In this document: piece after piece, positions 35,601-48,437 of the stretch | Layout of the letters: every line of letters starts with the position of its first letter | Position numbering within the stretch: the stretch's first letter is position 1 | DNA from: Panopea generosa | Lineage: Eukaryota > Mollusca > Bivalvia > Adapedonta > Hiatellidae | Reading direction: 5' to 3' | Assembly (NCBI GenBank): GCA_029582155.1 | Contig: CM055911.1 | Span: forward strand, 27,493,452-27,557,451 | Length of the DNA: 64,000 nucleotides | Notes under the pieces: generated by a model | What the model was told of the DNA's origin: nothing | The model's input: the letters and a program-made list of their open reading frames with translations, nothing else | Database searches by the model: none | Position numbers and translations under genes: made by a program

Positions 35601-38600
35601 TAGTAAGCACGACAATTCACATTCAACAATGCTGTACAGTACTAAGACACAATACAGCTGGAGGTAATGCTGGTCAATGTCACTTTGATATTTAACTTTG
35701 AAATGGTAAGCTAGTCTGTCCTCTTTCAACACTGTGACTTTCCACTCTGATTACAAGTTACTTGCACATAATTGTCTTTATTTTAAATATTTCAAATGTT
35801 AATAAATATTGGGTACATTATATATCAATGAAGTAAACAGAACCACTTGTAAAATCTGCATGCAGGTTTTCAACTTCACATGGTTCGTTTTTGTTTCCAT
35901 ACTGCACTTCATATACAGCTGTACTTGTGCCGTCTCTTCCTTTCAGTACTTCCAGTACTGTACCATTGAACAATTAGGTTTTCTTTGCGTCTTTTTCCCA
36001 CCTGTGTCTGATTCGCCTTCCAACGAATTTGGTGCACACGTTTCTCCTGGTACTCTGTCTCCTAGATAGCTGTTAGGAATATAATTGTATGTGTATTTAA
36101 TTTGTAATAGCAGTAAAACACATAAAAATAAAACTTTTTTAATATTTATAGAAGGCCGAAAAATATCTGTGTTTCCTCTAACCCGACAATCATATTTTTT
36201 ACCGCTGTCTTGAAAGTTGTTTTTTGCTTGGCAGAAACAACCAAATTAACTGTTATCTTTAAAAAAAAAAACCTTACTGTTTGTAAATAAAAAAAATAAT
36301 CTTAAATTTAAATTCTTTAATTTTGATGCAGTTTAATGGGTACTGGATACATTGAATGATTTAAGGATGTTGGCATGTCAAAATGAAAGTAATTAAGATG
36401 TTGTTTTATTAATTCAGTTAAAAACCAAATTTATTATAATCTAAGATGGTATATTGTCTGCTCGTGTTTTTGCTATTTCATTTTTAAGATGATACCTATA
36501 TATGTAAGTGTACATTTTGTAAATTTTGATGGAAAATTAGTCATTGGGATATCATTAAATTAGTCATGTGAAACTGAACTGAAAATGAGCACCATAATGA
36601 TAATGGATAATCAATATATAATTTTTGAAAACTGACTTTTACTTTTATGGTATATAGTTTTGATTTAGAAAATAAAATATCAGTTATACCCTGCCAACTT
36701 TTCATGTTTTTTTGACAAATATAATATAAGTTGCCATAATAAGGCTAGTTTATGCATAACAGATATGGATTTTCGCGAATTTTTACTGGTTAAGGATTAT
36801 TCATCGTAGAGACACATATCCTACCCTCCTTGCGCTGCTTTTACATAACGCTATTCATAAAATCCTTCACTATGATATATTCAGTCACAATTTATATGGT
36901 ATCTTTTCGCTTATATTAGAAATAAACCGAAATAATCATCTTAAACAATAGCTGTATGAGGGACATCACGCTCGACTATTCGAATATTTGTCACAAAAGT
37001 ACACACTTTGATTGAGACTGATGACAAATCCAAGCAACAGTTATCTTACTGACTCAATTGAGTAGGCATGCAATACCGTGTATGAAGTTTCAATCTAATA
37101 CTTGAAAAGGCTGTTGAGTTTCAATAAAATATTTTGAGTGTTTGTTGTGATATGAACTTGATAGTTCATGCATGCAAATCTTTAAATAGATTTTCAAAGT
37201 ATAAGGGCAATAGTTTGCATTCTATTCATCCAAGAGCTATCTAACTTAGTCATTGCAAAACTTTAACAAAGGTGTGATGCTGACGCCCGGGTGAGTAGAA
37301 TACCTCTCTTTATTCTCAGAACAGTTGAGCTAAAAATCACACAGTTACGGTTGTAGACAAGAAAAAGTATATTTCACGGTTTGAGGTGTGGTTGGAAAAC
37401 TCATGATAACTGTTATCTCTTGAGACGGAGTTTTCCATCTGCACTTCAAACCCAAATCAAAAGTTCTTCAACCAGTGTGATTTGTCCACAAATGCCTCCG
37501 ATAACCGTCCTTATGTGTGTTGATTCTACATTATTTTATACATGATAGGGGTGTGTATATATATGAGATGTACTTTAATATAAACATTTTAAATAAAATG
37601 TAAAATTAAATAAAAACTATTTTATATATATATATTTGGGCATGTTAGCGGAAACACAGGTATTTCTTTAGATCTTATCTTAATTATGATATGATTATGC
37701 AAATATATAGTACTTAAGTGATTTACAAAAGTATTTCTGTAAGTTAGATAAAACCCAGTCGTAGTAAAAACATTGCAACTGTACCTGTTAAGAGCCTGTA
37801 AATGATGTATGGGTGGTGTTAACACAATTCTTAGTATGTACATGATATATTTTTTAAAAAGGCAATTACTTAAATCTTGATTAACATTCCATCCAATGTA
37901 GACCAAACTCAGTAGTCGATTATCATTCGTACAACATTTGGTTCCGTTTAGATTTTACCGATTGTGGATAAGTTGTTTTGATAGTTGTTCATAATTCACT
38001 GTGCCATATATAACTCGGGTTCAGAAGTAAACATACACTTATGTATTCAAGAACCATCCAATGAACAATTGGTTCAATTCTATATCAGTTGTTACACAGA
38101 AAAGTCTTTTTAAAATCATCCAATCATAATGTTTTATTGACATTTGCAGCATTTTGGATGTCATAGTGAAAACAAACTAAGTAGAGAAACATAAAAGGAA
38201 CATTCCTGTAAAGTGTGGTTAAATTTGTCAGAGTGGTTTTGGAGAAATTAAAATGTAAAAAGTTTACAGATAACAACAACAAAGGACACTATATGATAGC
38301 AAGACCTCATATGACAAGGTGAGCTAATGAAATGATCCATTGGAAGCATGAAAGCCATGTGTTAACAATTGATATTTTAAGAATTGTACCCTTTTTGGGT
38401 AAAACATACCACATGTGTACTTGCAGTGTTAGTGCTTGGCTGAGCACATGCTGTCTCCTCAGATTTAGTCGACTGAACATTTGTACCAGAAACAGTATGA
38501 GACTGAAATATAAATACACATTTATAATACAAGTTTGTATCAATTTATACATAAATCAATGAGCATGTACTTGAAGTAATTCATGACCACATTAATCTCT

Positions 38601-38609
38601 ATTACGGAC
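35601..38609. other. no recognised gene; one long hairpin
   Basis: Low-complexity AT-rich sequence with (TA)n near 37621. Open frames such as 35809-36069 and 38307-38552 show no family pattern. The only structured element I see is the inverted repeat at 37379-37451. Confidence 0.4.
37379..37451. other. imperfect 24-bp inverted repeat with nested palindrome
   Basis: The left arm starts GTTTGAGGTG and ends GGAAAACTC (37379-37402). The right arm is GAGTTTTCC...CACTTCAAAC (37428-37451). Twenty of 24 positions pair. The spacer contains GATAACTGTTATC, a second palindrome. It could be a small hairpin RNA precursor or a remnant of an inverted-repeat element. Confidence 0.55.
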
Positions 38610-38655
38610 CAGCCATGGTTAGCTCAGTTGGTAGCACGCCTGACTATCATAAAAT
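38610..38655 (+). mobile_element. tRNA-like SINE fragment
   Basis: ATGGTTAGCTCAGTTGGTAG carries a textbook A box, followed by CACGCCTGACTATCAT as in the SINEs at 54970 and 40335. The B box and body are missing. Confidence 0.55.
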
Positions 38656-38827
38656 AGTTAACATGTGCTTTTAAGACCCATGTGAGCATTATTTGAACAT
38701 TGTATTATCACCATCAACAAAATATTTAAATATGTAAAATATTTATCTCAAAATAATATTGTATTAAACAGATTAGATTTAGAAATAATGTATTAATCAT
38801 ATACTGCAATAAACTAAGAATTGTACA

Positions 38828-39400
38828 CTTAGTTCATTTAAAAACGCAACATTTTCATCAGCATTCTATATTAATTTTATACATTTTTGTTCTATCAAGT
38901 TTACTCAACAAATTATTTTTTCAAAAGTTCGCACAATATGGGTATGAGATTGCAAGAAACTTAAACCCAAGAGAAGTTACTCCTCTTACTGAAATACACT
39001 GCCTTTAGTGACATGATTACATTGTCTATCATTTTTCACAACAAAATAACATTGACAACAACTCCATGAGTTGACAAAAATACATTCATTGTCAAAAATA
39101 AAGTTGGTTGATGTAATTATTCCCAAATTTAAAATTATCTCCGTTTACATTGAATAAAGAACAAAAATGAAAACGTCATAAAATGTGTTTCACATTCATT
39201 TTTTTATTTTGCTTCACCATTAACATTTTAAAGACGATTTTTTTATTGTTGTTAGTGAATTTCAGACATTAATTTCCGGAATTGTGGTAACCCGCAGTGT
39301 CTGAACTGTTGTCACTGGGATTTCACATGCATAAATTGTTGTGTTTTTTTAACGTACTCAGTAAATATCAAAATATTTGAATTTAAGTAGTCAACCTATA
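38828..39400. repeat. dispersed ~600-bp repeat, copy 2
   Basis: Counterpart of 29232-29830 in the same orientation, sharing ordered blocks such as TATCAAGTTTACTCAAC and TTAGTGAATTTCAG. No terminal repeats or coding frame are shared. Confidence 0.65.
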
Positions 39401-40224
39401 ACTGACAAGTATTATATTTCAACAGCAAATACATGAACAATTGTTTTGGATCGCATGGATTGGATTGGGGTATAGACGAAAGCTGAGATCCACCTCCGAC
39501 AGTTGTACCGGGTAATGCCTGTCTTTTCACAGTTTTAGGGTCATACTGCAAAATATATTAATACAATACATGTTGAGTGAAGCAAAATTTATGAACACAA
39601 TACAAGTTTAAACTAACATTTTCAACATAAAGTTATCAGCTGCTGTACTGTTAGAAGGCTATAAGGAATTTAGCAATCTGGTTGTAGCCTGGTACTAACA
39701 GCACTTTTTTATCCAACCATTTGGTCAGTTATTTCAAATTGAGTCAAACGTCACATGGAAGTTTTTCTCATGTTAGAGCATGTGATACTATGCAAACACA
39801 ACATTACTTTGTCCATCTGGCCACAATCAGTCAAATATTTTTTTCATAACTGACTTTTCCTAAATTTATACAAAAGTATCGTTGTGCGAATGACATATTT
39901 CACTGCCATTAAGGGTGAAGAGTGTCATAAAAAAGATATAAAAAAATGATGACTAAATATATTTTATGAGGAATCAGTAAAATTTGATACATTATTCATA
40001 TGAATTATGAATTTGAAGTTTTTAAAAGTGAAGGGGCCAATATACATTGGGATACTGCATGGTGGCTCTACTATTTACTCTGGTATGGAAAACAGGAAAT
40101 TTATGATTTATATAATTACCGTAATATACTAATTAATTTAATGACAATTTCTGAGAAATTTAAAAGCTTCTATGAATTGCTTTCAAGTCCACTTCCTAGG
40201 TAGAACCAATACCATGGGTTTTTA
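39401..40224. other. no recognised gene
   Basis: AT-rich. The 67-codon frame at 40000-40203 encodes no motif I recognise. Confidence 0.35.
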
Positions 40225-40310
40225 GACTCCATTGGGTCATGCTGGGAATCTAACATGCAACCTGTTGCGTGACCGAATTACAATCTATCCATTGCACTAT
40301 AACACAACTT
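40225..40310 (-). mobile_element. tRNA-like SINE fragment (minus)
   Basis: Minus strand reads AGTGCAATGGATAGATTGTA, then GTCACGCAACAGGTTGCA and a degraded B box TGTTAGATTCCC. Related in layout to the heads at 136 and 56305. Confidence 0.45.
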
Positions 40311-40334
40311 TATAGCATTTTCGTTTCATAGCAA

Positions 40335-40425
40335 ATGCAAGTAAGCTCAATCACGAGGGCTTCTGACTATCAATCCAGGGTATGAGTTTGAAAACCTGTC
40401 CATCCAAAGTCTCATTATCATACAC
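40335..40425 (+). mobile_element. tRNA-derived SINE fragment, subfamily 2
   Basis: GTAAGCTCAATCACGAGGGC, TCTGACTATCAATCCAGGG and TGAGTTTGAAAACC match the head and B-box region of the SINE at 54970-55145, followed by a piece of its body (GTCTCATTATCAT). Confidence 0.55.
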
Positions 40426-40738
40426 CTCTTTAAAATAGTGCTGACTGAAGTACGTATTAGTTACTTGTGAAGATGGTGTGTGATTGAGTACTTGTTATCC
40501 TAAAAAGATCACAGGAAACATTGGTTAAGGTCTGTTAGCCCTAGTTACCATAAAATTGATGCTTTAATTAATAACTTAATCAATAAATAGCCTTTTTTGT
40601 CCGGTGACACTAAGGCAGGTATTCTTTACACTGTACACTCAATAGATTATAAATGACTGATATTATTTAGCATACAGACAAACAAATCTTGGCTTAGAAA
40701 ATAGGAAATAAACCCTTTTGAAATGGTAATTTACCAAC

Positions 40739-43212
40739 TTACCCATGGAGACTGAGGCCTTCGAATTCCAGAAAATGGATGGTATCGTGGTTAAGCCAAT
40801 TCTTGCAATTGAATTTCTTGTAAAACATAGTTAATTTTGGTTCAATGATAGTGTTCCGCTCTATCTCTTATACATGCGTTCTATGTGTAATTCATGTGGA
40901 TTACTCCTTCTTACAACAAAATCCAACCATTCATAATCACAAATGTTAAGCTGACCCTGGACTTGGTAAAAGAATGTGTGTGGCTTTTTCAATGCTAATT
41001 TTTTGGAACATGTGTTGCTGACGTAGAGAAGGAATCCTGGATTACTACTTGCTGCTTCAAATAATAATTATAGGTTGTTTTGCAGTATTTTTTTTATTTC
41101 TAATAAGCGAAAATTTACACTAATGTCAGTTACTTTTCCATCAGTAGATGTTGCAAAATGTGGATGGTCTTTTGAAATTACTAATCCCACAGGTTGTACT
41201 GAAATGATTTCTGGTTTTGCATTTTTGTATTCAATGACAGTGTTTTCTCCCAGAGCAAGTCCTCAAATTGTATTTATATTTCCAACAAAGTTACTGTATA
41301 ACTGGTCTTAGACTAGATTTGTTGTTGTTTTAGTTGTTTTCTTGCCATAACCTTTCCAAAATTTGAGCTTGTCAATCTCAATTTTCTCTCGATTTTCCAT
41401 TTTTCACATCTTGACTGTTCACGTGTTTGTTTTTCAATTATGGAGATTTTAGATACATCTTTACAAACCACCTTAGTGAGAAACCGATCAAACGATCAAA
41501 AAGTTATTGTAATTTTGAATCGGACACCTCTGGTGTATCATCCAAAGTGTTAGGCCCATAGTCACTCTTTGCCTTTTTACTGACTGCAACATTTAATGAA
41601 ATAAAGTTCCTCTTTTTTCTTTGCGTTTTGGACTTTTCCGTTTGTTGAGTTTTCAGAGAGGTATTTTAATGCTTCGTTCTTTGCTGAAATTGTTGGCAGA
41701 AAATAGTACCTTGTCTAATACCGGTTGCCCTCTGAAATGCAATGGGTGACCAAACAGCTCCAAGGTTTTAACGGAGCGCACCACCCCAACACCTAGCATG
41801 CCATGACCCTCGGTTACATCTATTTATTATTTTGCTACCATCCAATTAGGATCTTATTGACATCCAACTTTCTGCAAGATTTGGGATGAAGTAACCAATA
41901 AGTCTTGTACTTTTTTCAGCAAGCCGGTTCAAAAAAACTGACACATCTCTGATTATATATTTTAAGCCCAACTCATCAACAGATGCATTGCAGGCATATC
42001 TCGAATGTTCCTCTTCTCTTTCATTTCCAAATGCCCAATATTCGGTCTGCTTTGCAAATAAATCACCACTATCATTAATGTCATCATCTTCTTTGCTTTG
42101 TCGTCAACAGTAATATATTTTTTTATTTGTGGGTCTTTTCTGACAGAAGTTGGAACATTTATCATGATATCCAAAAAATATATGTAATGAATTGAGTTTC
42201 AAATATCATGTGCAAGTTGTCGTGAATTTTTTGGTTTGCTGTTCATTCTAATTGCACAACGAAATGCTGTTGTTAGTTTCATGTAGTTAGTTTTTGTAAG
42301 TTTACCCTTTACTTTATAATGTGGCTTTTCAGCAATAAGCTTCTCCAGACTGCTTCTGAAGCACTTGCAAGCATGATTTGCACACTCCAATTTTCTCACT
42401 TTTCTTCCACACACTGGCACTGTCTCCTGTATTTTTGGTATACACAGAACTGTCGCTGTCCGCAATAACTCTCATGTATCGAATAGTATGTATAGATTCT
42501 GATTCCAAAAATCCTTCGGCAATCATGTCAGCCTCCATACACTGGGAACTCTCACTCCAGTTTTTATAACACTTGTGATCCGTAGGCTCCACATCTGCAG
42601 AACCTGCCTTACTACATATATAACAGTATTTGTTACGAACACCTAAATAAAGCAGCTTTTTAGTTTCAGCCCCAATTATAACAGCCACACCTCCAGTTGC
42701 ATTGTATGTGTGCTTATGTGCTCTTTTACTCCAACCGCCATCTACTACAACCGTTATTGCAGGGACACCATCATCAAAATCATTCCTAACTATCCATTAC
42801 CTCTTTTCCTCTGCACTAGCTTTCATCATTTCTTCTTTCAAAATACCCTTCCACCAACTTCCAATTTTATCTTCAATTTTCGAAAAAGTCCTTCGGTCCT
42901 TTGTGGGCACAGACATTGTCCCTAAAACTTAATTCATTGAAGACGCCCCACCACCACTTGACATTGTACCTCATACAGCTCTAATATTTACGTCACTATA
43001 TATTTTACTGGTACCATCAGGGATGCTCGTGTCTGGACTTGTCTTCAGCCGAAATGTTTTTTGACAGCCATGACATTTTATGCAAAGAATACTGGCCAAT
43101 CCATATTTGGAAATTTCACTTTCAATTAATATTGGTTTCTTACCTTCTGCAACTAATGCATGTGCTGCCTTACACTTTATTCCATGTTGTGCTTTTTCCT
43201 TTTATTCCCCAT
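40739..43212 (-). pseudogene. dead Mutator-like transposase / YqaJ exonuclease protein
   Basis: A single decayed reading path can be followed on the minus strand from an ATG at 43212 (MGNKRKKHN) to a terminal stop near 40739. In order it has a cysteine motif (CIKCHGCQKTF, near 43060), a first catalytic-region motif VVVDGGWSKRAHKHTYNATG (near 42730), LGVRNKYCYIC, RKLECANHACK, then LAESWMSIR (near 41860), RLTSSNFGKV (near 41370), and a YqaJ nuclease region with TDG, LLEIK and YQVQGQL (41250-40940). Fused Mutator-like and YqaJ proteins are known from arthropod and mollusc genomes as repeated, transposon-like genes. Several stops (for example before WIVRND and after SIR) and at least three frameshifts make it inactive. 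No terminal inverted repeats were identified. Confidence 0.85.
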
Positions 43213-45207
43213 TATAAATTAATATGTGAATGAAACCGTAATACCGACAACTACACAATGACTATCAAATACAATTAATTAACATGTTGTCATAAAATGT
43301 CACATTCTTTCATATTGCACAGTGTCCAACAAACCTTACAGTTTTTTCTTCAATTGTGTGTTTTGTTAAAAATAACACAAAACAATGCATCTAAGAATGT
43401 ATGTACACATCACTTATTCAATGATTATTGCATAATCCAGAACGTGCAACATATACTTTGTTATCAGCATAGTTCGCAACAACGGAACACCATACACGAC
43501 TTTAAACTACATGTGCTTGCTTGCATGGAATTTTTCAGGATACTTCAGTTAAACATCGTGCAAAACAAAATGTAAACAAACCTAACAAAATGCTCAGCAA
43601 ACGTAAAGTTGCAAAAATATTCATAAAATACTGTTTGTACTGGTTTGGTAAATAAGACTTACCTGTATTTCCCAAAAGTTCGACAATTGATGAATTTCTG
43701 AGATGACAGTTGGTGTTCACATGTAAGACCCATAACAGTGTCCTGGAAATACGGAAGTCAGTAAATTGGTTAAAAATAGTTCAGCCACGTGTTAGTAAAT
43801 TTTGGTAAGAAAACGTCAACTATTGCATTTTCTCACACAATTGAAATCAAAATCTCTTCCTCTCGTAAAATATACTTCAAGTGAAACAAATATTCCAAAT
43901 AAAAGACAATCTTTACAGTAGTTTAAAATTCGGCGGATTAATACAAATCTATTTTTTGGGTTATTAGTCTCTCGTCTACAAGTTTCTATGTGAAATAATT
44001 CATTACACGACTCGGTTTTGGGTTCAAGTAAATGTAATCGAGAAGTGTCTAAGGAGATTGAAGTATTGAAGATTGATGGGGGGGCAATCACTGTTTGAAA
44101 TGAGGTATTGCATTGCCCATGTCACCAATCATATACAAAGATAATATGATTTAAAGCTACTGTGTCGCAATTTGAAAATGGCGGCGTCATTTTCGATCAC
44201 ACTCAAAGTAGGCGTATTCCTGTGACTGGCAAAGACGATTAATTTCGAAGAAGTAAGCCTCCTTGCATCTGTACGAATATTTAACCTTGATAAAGGTTCC
44301 TTTGTTTTGAACGTAAGCATCGTTGCTAGAACAAACGACTTTAGCGAAAATTGGGCCTTTGATGTCTCCCATATGCATAGTGGTGCACAACTGGTATTAA
44401 TATTACACACCCTTTTTGCATTTTACATCTTATCTATTAATAAAATATCAATATTTTAATGAAATATGGCATATTTTTGCAGCCCTTACCATTTTTAAAT
44501 ATCAAGGCAAATCTCAATTTCGCCATGTACATAGTCCTTAATTGTTTCACTTTGTTGCATTTAGATCTACGTCTAGGTCAGTGTTAGGACGGCGTATGTC
44601 TAATAATGGGTTAACATTTTGCAAACATCTTTGTACGTTAAAGAAAAAAACACTGTATAGTTGCTTTTTAATATATTCTAAATCATGAAACATTTCGACT
44701 TCTTGGCAAGGTTAATGTTTAAAATATCTTGTCAGATCATCTTCACATCTTTTTCATTTGCCTGTACATGTATATAAACGTGCATGAAACTTCTTTTTCC
44801 TCCAGGCAGTTAGCGATATGCATTCAATATACGAATACAAATTCATGCTTCTGTCTCAATTTCCACTTATGATATTTTTACCAGGTCTTCCTGTAAATCA
44901 GTGTATGTTTAAGATCGCCCACACTCAAACAAATAAAGGATTAATCAACCTGTGCTTAGAAGCAAGCGCGATATGTATTTTGCCTGGAACGCCTCCTCTT
45001 TCTTTTTCATTCAGGATAATTGACAATTATACCAAGCTCACAAACTTGGTTCGAGAAATAATGTGTTCCTTATACTCCATCATCCATGGGTGTCACGCAA
45101 TAGGACAACTTACTTTAATCGAACGAACGCTTTCATTACATAGTCTGTCAATCTATACTGTCATGTTATTAATTCCGTTGATGGATGTAGATTGCTTTTA
45201 GTGGTTT
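43213..45207. other. no recognised gene
   Basis: AT-rich with several 60-130 codon open frames on both strands. The longest, plus strand 44818-45201 (127 codons), has hydrophobic stretches but no recognisable family. The opposite strand of the same stretch is also largely open. I do not call it as a gene. Confidence 0.35.
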
Positions 45208-45362
45208 ACAAACCTAGTGGTCTATGTCTCAAGAACACTTACATCTTAGGTTGTAGGTTCAACTGCTGCTCGCTCCAAAAACTTTATGTGAGAAAGTTTG
45301 CTAGTTACTTGCGGAATGACGGTGGTTCTACTCAGATTCATTCTGGAGTCTTCCTCCACACA
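45208..45362 (+). mobile_element. tRNA-derived SINE, subfamily 1
   Basis: TTGTAGGTTCAACTGC (B box region), AAAACTTTATGTGAGAAAGT, AGTTACTTGCGG and TCTACTCAGATTCATTCTG run in the same order as the minus-strand copy at 21070-21232. Both end near TCTTCCTCCAC. Confidence 0.7.
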
Positions 45363-45364
45363 TA

Positions 45365-45835
45365 CGTCTACTAACATCCAGTCTCTAGCTTCCATAATCA
45401 TGTAATACGACACTTTGATTGATGAATCGACCAGAGCAGATATTTTAACTTCTACAGATGTTGAAGGCATTTCTTGTAAATTTTCTCTTAGGTAGCACAC
45501 GTCTACTCACATCTGCCATCCAGTCTTTAGCTTCCATAATCATGTGATACGACACTTTGAGTGATGAATCGACCAGAGCAGATATAATAGTTTCTACAGA
45601 TGGTGAAGCCATTTCTTATAAATTTTCTCTTAGGTGGCACACGTCTTCTCATATCTGCTATACGGTCTCTAGCTTTCATAATCATGTAATACAACACTTT
45701 GATTGATGAACCGACCAGAGCAAATATAATAGTTCCTACAGATGGTGAAGCCATTTCTTGTAAATTTTCTCTTAGGTTGCACACGTCTACTCACATCTGC
45801 TATACGGTCTCTAGCTTTCATAATCAGCCATTTTA
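45365..45835. repeat. 142-bp tandem repeat, three full units and a partial
   Basis: TCCATAATCA-type anchors lie at 45391, 45533, 45675 and 45817, exactly 142 bases apart. Shared blocks include GATGAATCGACCAGAGCAGA and TTTCTTGTAAATTTTCTCTT. The period is not a multiple of three, and the minus-strand open frames through it change frame between units, so it is treated as non-coding. It begins at the 3' end of the SINE. Confidence 0.9.
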
Positions 45836-46489
45836 TTTTGAAAGCAGGATAACTACAATAATTGAAGAGCAGAGAGGTATTAAGAGTTATTTTTCTTCGA
45901 CAATTGTATGGGTGAGATCAGTTTTTATGTTTTAAATAATAATGTTAAAATTAATTAAAAATTAATTGTATTTGATAAAAGTTAGTAAGGTAGATAGTAA
46001 GTAGTTAGAAAGGGGGGGGGGGGAGTGAATTTGAATTCTAAAACATAAGTTAATTCATAAATAATTCTTCGCTATACATGTATTTATGTTTAAGAATGGT
46101 TTTGATATCGGATTTGTTAACTCATATTAAATAAGTAGATAATAATAATTCAATATGCTAATCCTTTAACCTGAGTGAGTCAGGTAAATAACATATCTTG
46201 AGTATTTATGAATGACGTCTTAAATATCAGGGTTTATATTGTAAACAAACGCAATATGCTGAGTTTGATCGGACAACTGATAAACAATCGCTTGTTAACT
46301 ACACTTAATCAACATTATCTTATTATATTCTAAGGCCATTATAGAAACATAATATTTGATGTATGTTGAAATATGTAAATTCATTTGAGAAAATTTAACA
46401 CTAATTATCAGGTCTAGAATGTAATAAGAACCCTGTAATAAACCTAGTATTTACATTACTTACATACTATCCGTTTAGCAGCCAAGCGT
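45836..46489. other. no recognised gene; 12-base poly-G at 46012
   Basis: AT-rich spacer with a G12 tract at 46012-46023. Confidence 0.4.
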
Positions 46490-47640
46490 CATACCGCGGG
46501 TTGAGTATAATTTGACGAGCAATTTAGGCAAGGAAAAGCTATAGATCAGTCTTAGCCAGCTTTTGATGGAGAACTGTAGCTTATAGATATGATTAATCCT
46601 TGCAATGGGTCTGGAATAGAATCTCTGTCAAACATCAATAAGTTATGTTTTGAATTCAATAGCAAGGATTTTTGCCAAAAGTCAAATTGTAAGTTCCAAC
46701 ACAAATGTACGAAATATGTTCACTTTCATTTTTGGCGTGTGAATATTCTGCATTAAATTCGACACAACTTAGATCGCTCTTACCTTTCAGACCCAGCTTC
46801 TAGCACAGCCAAACACATAGGCAGATATTCTCGGTTCCACAAAGATTTATGGACATTAGGCCACATACCAATCAAAATTGATAAGTTGAAATTATGTAAG
46901 AGAAATACGAAAACAAATTTGATTCTTCATTTTAGCTTGAAGGTCCATATATTCCGATAATTGCAAAAAAATTAAAGTTGTTTGCAACTCAGCCAGAAAT
47001 CTTAAACCTTCAGCTTGAAAAAGAAGTTCAAATTGGGTAGGATATTAGGCCCATTAAATAGGAATCCCATTTCAAATTTAAGATAAAACCCTGTTAGTTT
47101 AATACCCAAGAATACCGGAGGATGACGTTCAATTTCTAATCTGTCCTATCCTCCAGGCTTTAGTACAATGCGTTTATAGATGCAGAATGATGCTCTTTAA
47201 GTTATTCAGAATTTGATACTGTGATCGAAATAATACAGAAAATCGGCTATAAAGGCAAAAAGGACTGCGTTTAATTTATACCCTATATATCCAGGGGATT
47301 TTAATTTATAGGGTTTATGTTTTGACGATCAATTTTGGGTTCAAAACTGTTACCACAAGGAGCATCCATATCTTGTTCAATATTTGAAAGATTTGCAACA
47401 TTTATACAGCGGGCAGTATCTGAAGAAGCACATTCAAAAAATTTAGATCACTATCTGGACGATTTTTTCTTTGCTGGAAAAAATAATAGTGATGATTGCC
47501 AGTGCTTAATGGACACTTTTGAATATGTATGCAATGACATCGGTATTCAAATAATGAAGAAAAATCATAAGGCCCAACTAGTAGAGGTGCAATAATAACC
47601 ATTCAGTTTTCTGATCGTAACAAAGCTTTAAAGCATACCC
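46490..47640 (+). pseudogene. degraded DIRS-like retrotransposon (gag-like region and reverse transcriptase)
   Basis: Plus-strand fragments in shifting frames follow the order of a DIRS-type element. First comes a gag-like cysteine motif (CQKSNCKFQHKC, about 46670-46705). Then come the start of the reverse transcriptase (LGRILGPL near 47032, SLIPKNTGG near 47100, SNLSYPPGFS near 47135) and the palm region (DTVIEIIQKIG near 47217). Last is an 86-codon open piece (47335-47595) with LPQGASISCSIFERF and the YLDD active site at 47452-47463. Numerous stops and frameshifts separate these pieces. The RNase H and tyrosine recombinase regions expected downstream were not found. Assignment to DIRS rather than another class rests on motif wording only. 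Confidence 0.75.
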
Positions 47641-48254
47641 TTGATATATTTTTCGCATGTAGACCGAAATTGAAAGGACATCTTCTCTGTCAGCACAATG
47701 TATTGCCAGTTGAATAGTATTCTCAAAAAGATATTACAATTCTAGAAACGCCATATTAACTATCTACTTTCATACAATTTAGCACATCAAATGCTGGTTA
47801 TACATTGTACTGGAAACAATATAGGTCAGCATACATTAGCGTATATTATTACTTTTTAAAGTATTTTACAAATTAACTTCTTGCAAAAATTCAAGACACA
47901 CATTTTGTGTGGTTAGGTTTAATAGTTTTTTAAAAAATATACATACAGTCAATATCCCTAAATAATGGAAAGTTCTCCAGAGTTGTATCCAGATTCTGTT
48001 CATTTGTCAGAAATAGGTTACAATTTAATGTTGAATGTCCTTCAGTGTGAACTTTATCAATTCTTACAGACTGCTGAGGCATATTTCCCTGACGCTGCAA
48101 AAATTGGTCCATGCCTGGTTTAGATAATTGCTGTTCTACGACTTTAGAACCCGCACTTTCCTTTTATGGCGAGATACTGATACATGCGTTTGTTGACACA
48201 CGTCTGCGTGCCTTGACATTCACAGCAAGTGTCACGAATAACAGTTTTGAAAAG
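47641..48254. other. no recognised gene
   Basis: The minus strand from about 48254 to 48144 encodes a short cysteine-bearing end (TCCECQGTQTCVNKRMYQYL) before a stop, with no identifiable family. It could be a terminal exon, but there is no supporting splice context. Confidence 0.3.
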
Positions 48255-48300
48255 AATCTTGCTACCGTCACCAAAGGGAGTTAACTGGTAGTAGAGACCT
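48255..48300. mobile_element. terminal fragment related to the MITE-like element
   Basis: AATCTTGCTACCGTCACCAA, AGGGAGTTAACTGG and AGAGACCTGTA correspond to the 3' terminal 45 bases of the elements at 13714 and 16345 (CTTGCTACCGTCATGCAAGG...GTGAGACC). It lies about 58 bases upstream of a LU exon. Confidence 0.45.
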
Positions 48301-48357
48301 GTAGTACCATATATTATAACTATTACATGTTGCCTTATTTTCAACTTTTTCTTACAG

Positions 48358-48437
48358 AGAGTTTGGTCTGTTACAAATGTTTCAATGCAAACAGCACTGC
48401 TAATTGTCATAACACCGAGCAGTGTAAAGCAAATGAG
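48358..48437 (+). pseudogene. LU domain exon 1 of the decayed paralogue (itself intact)
   Basis: Acceptor TTTTTCTTACAG and donor GAG|GTATTT bound an 80-base exon, the same length and phases as 19613-19692. It encodes ESLVCYKC...NCH...QCKANE with all cysteines kept. Considered alone it is functional; the downstream exons are not. Confidence 0.75.

Noticed and set aside
44818-45201. 127-codon plus-strand frame
   Set aside because: No family signature or splice context. The opposite strand is also largely open, so chance or an unrecognised decayed element is equally likely.
45246-45784. Minus-strand frames across the 142-bp repeat
   Set aside because: 142 is not a multiple of three, the frame differs between units, and nothing recognisable is encoded.
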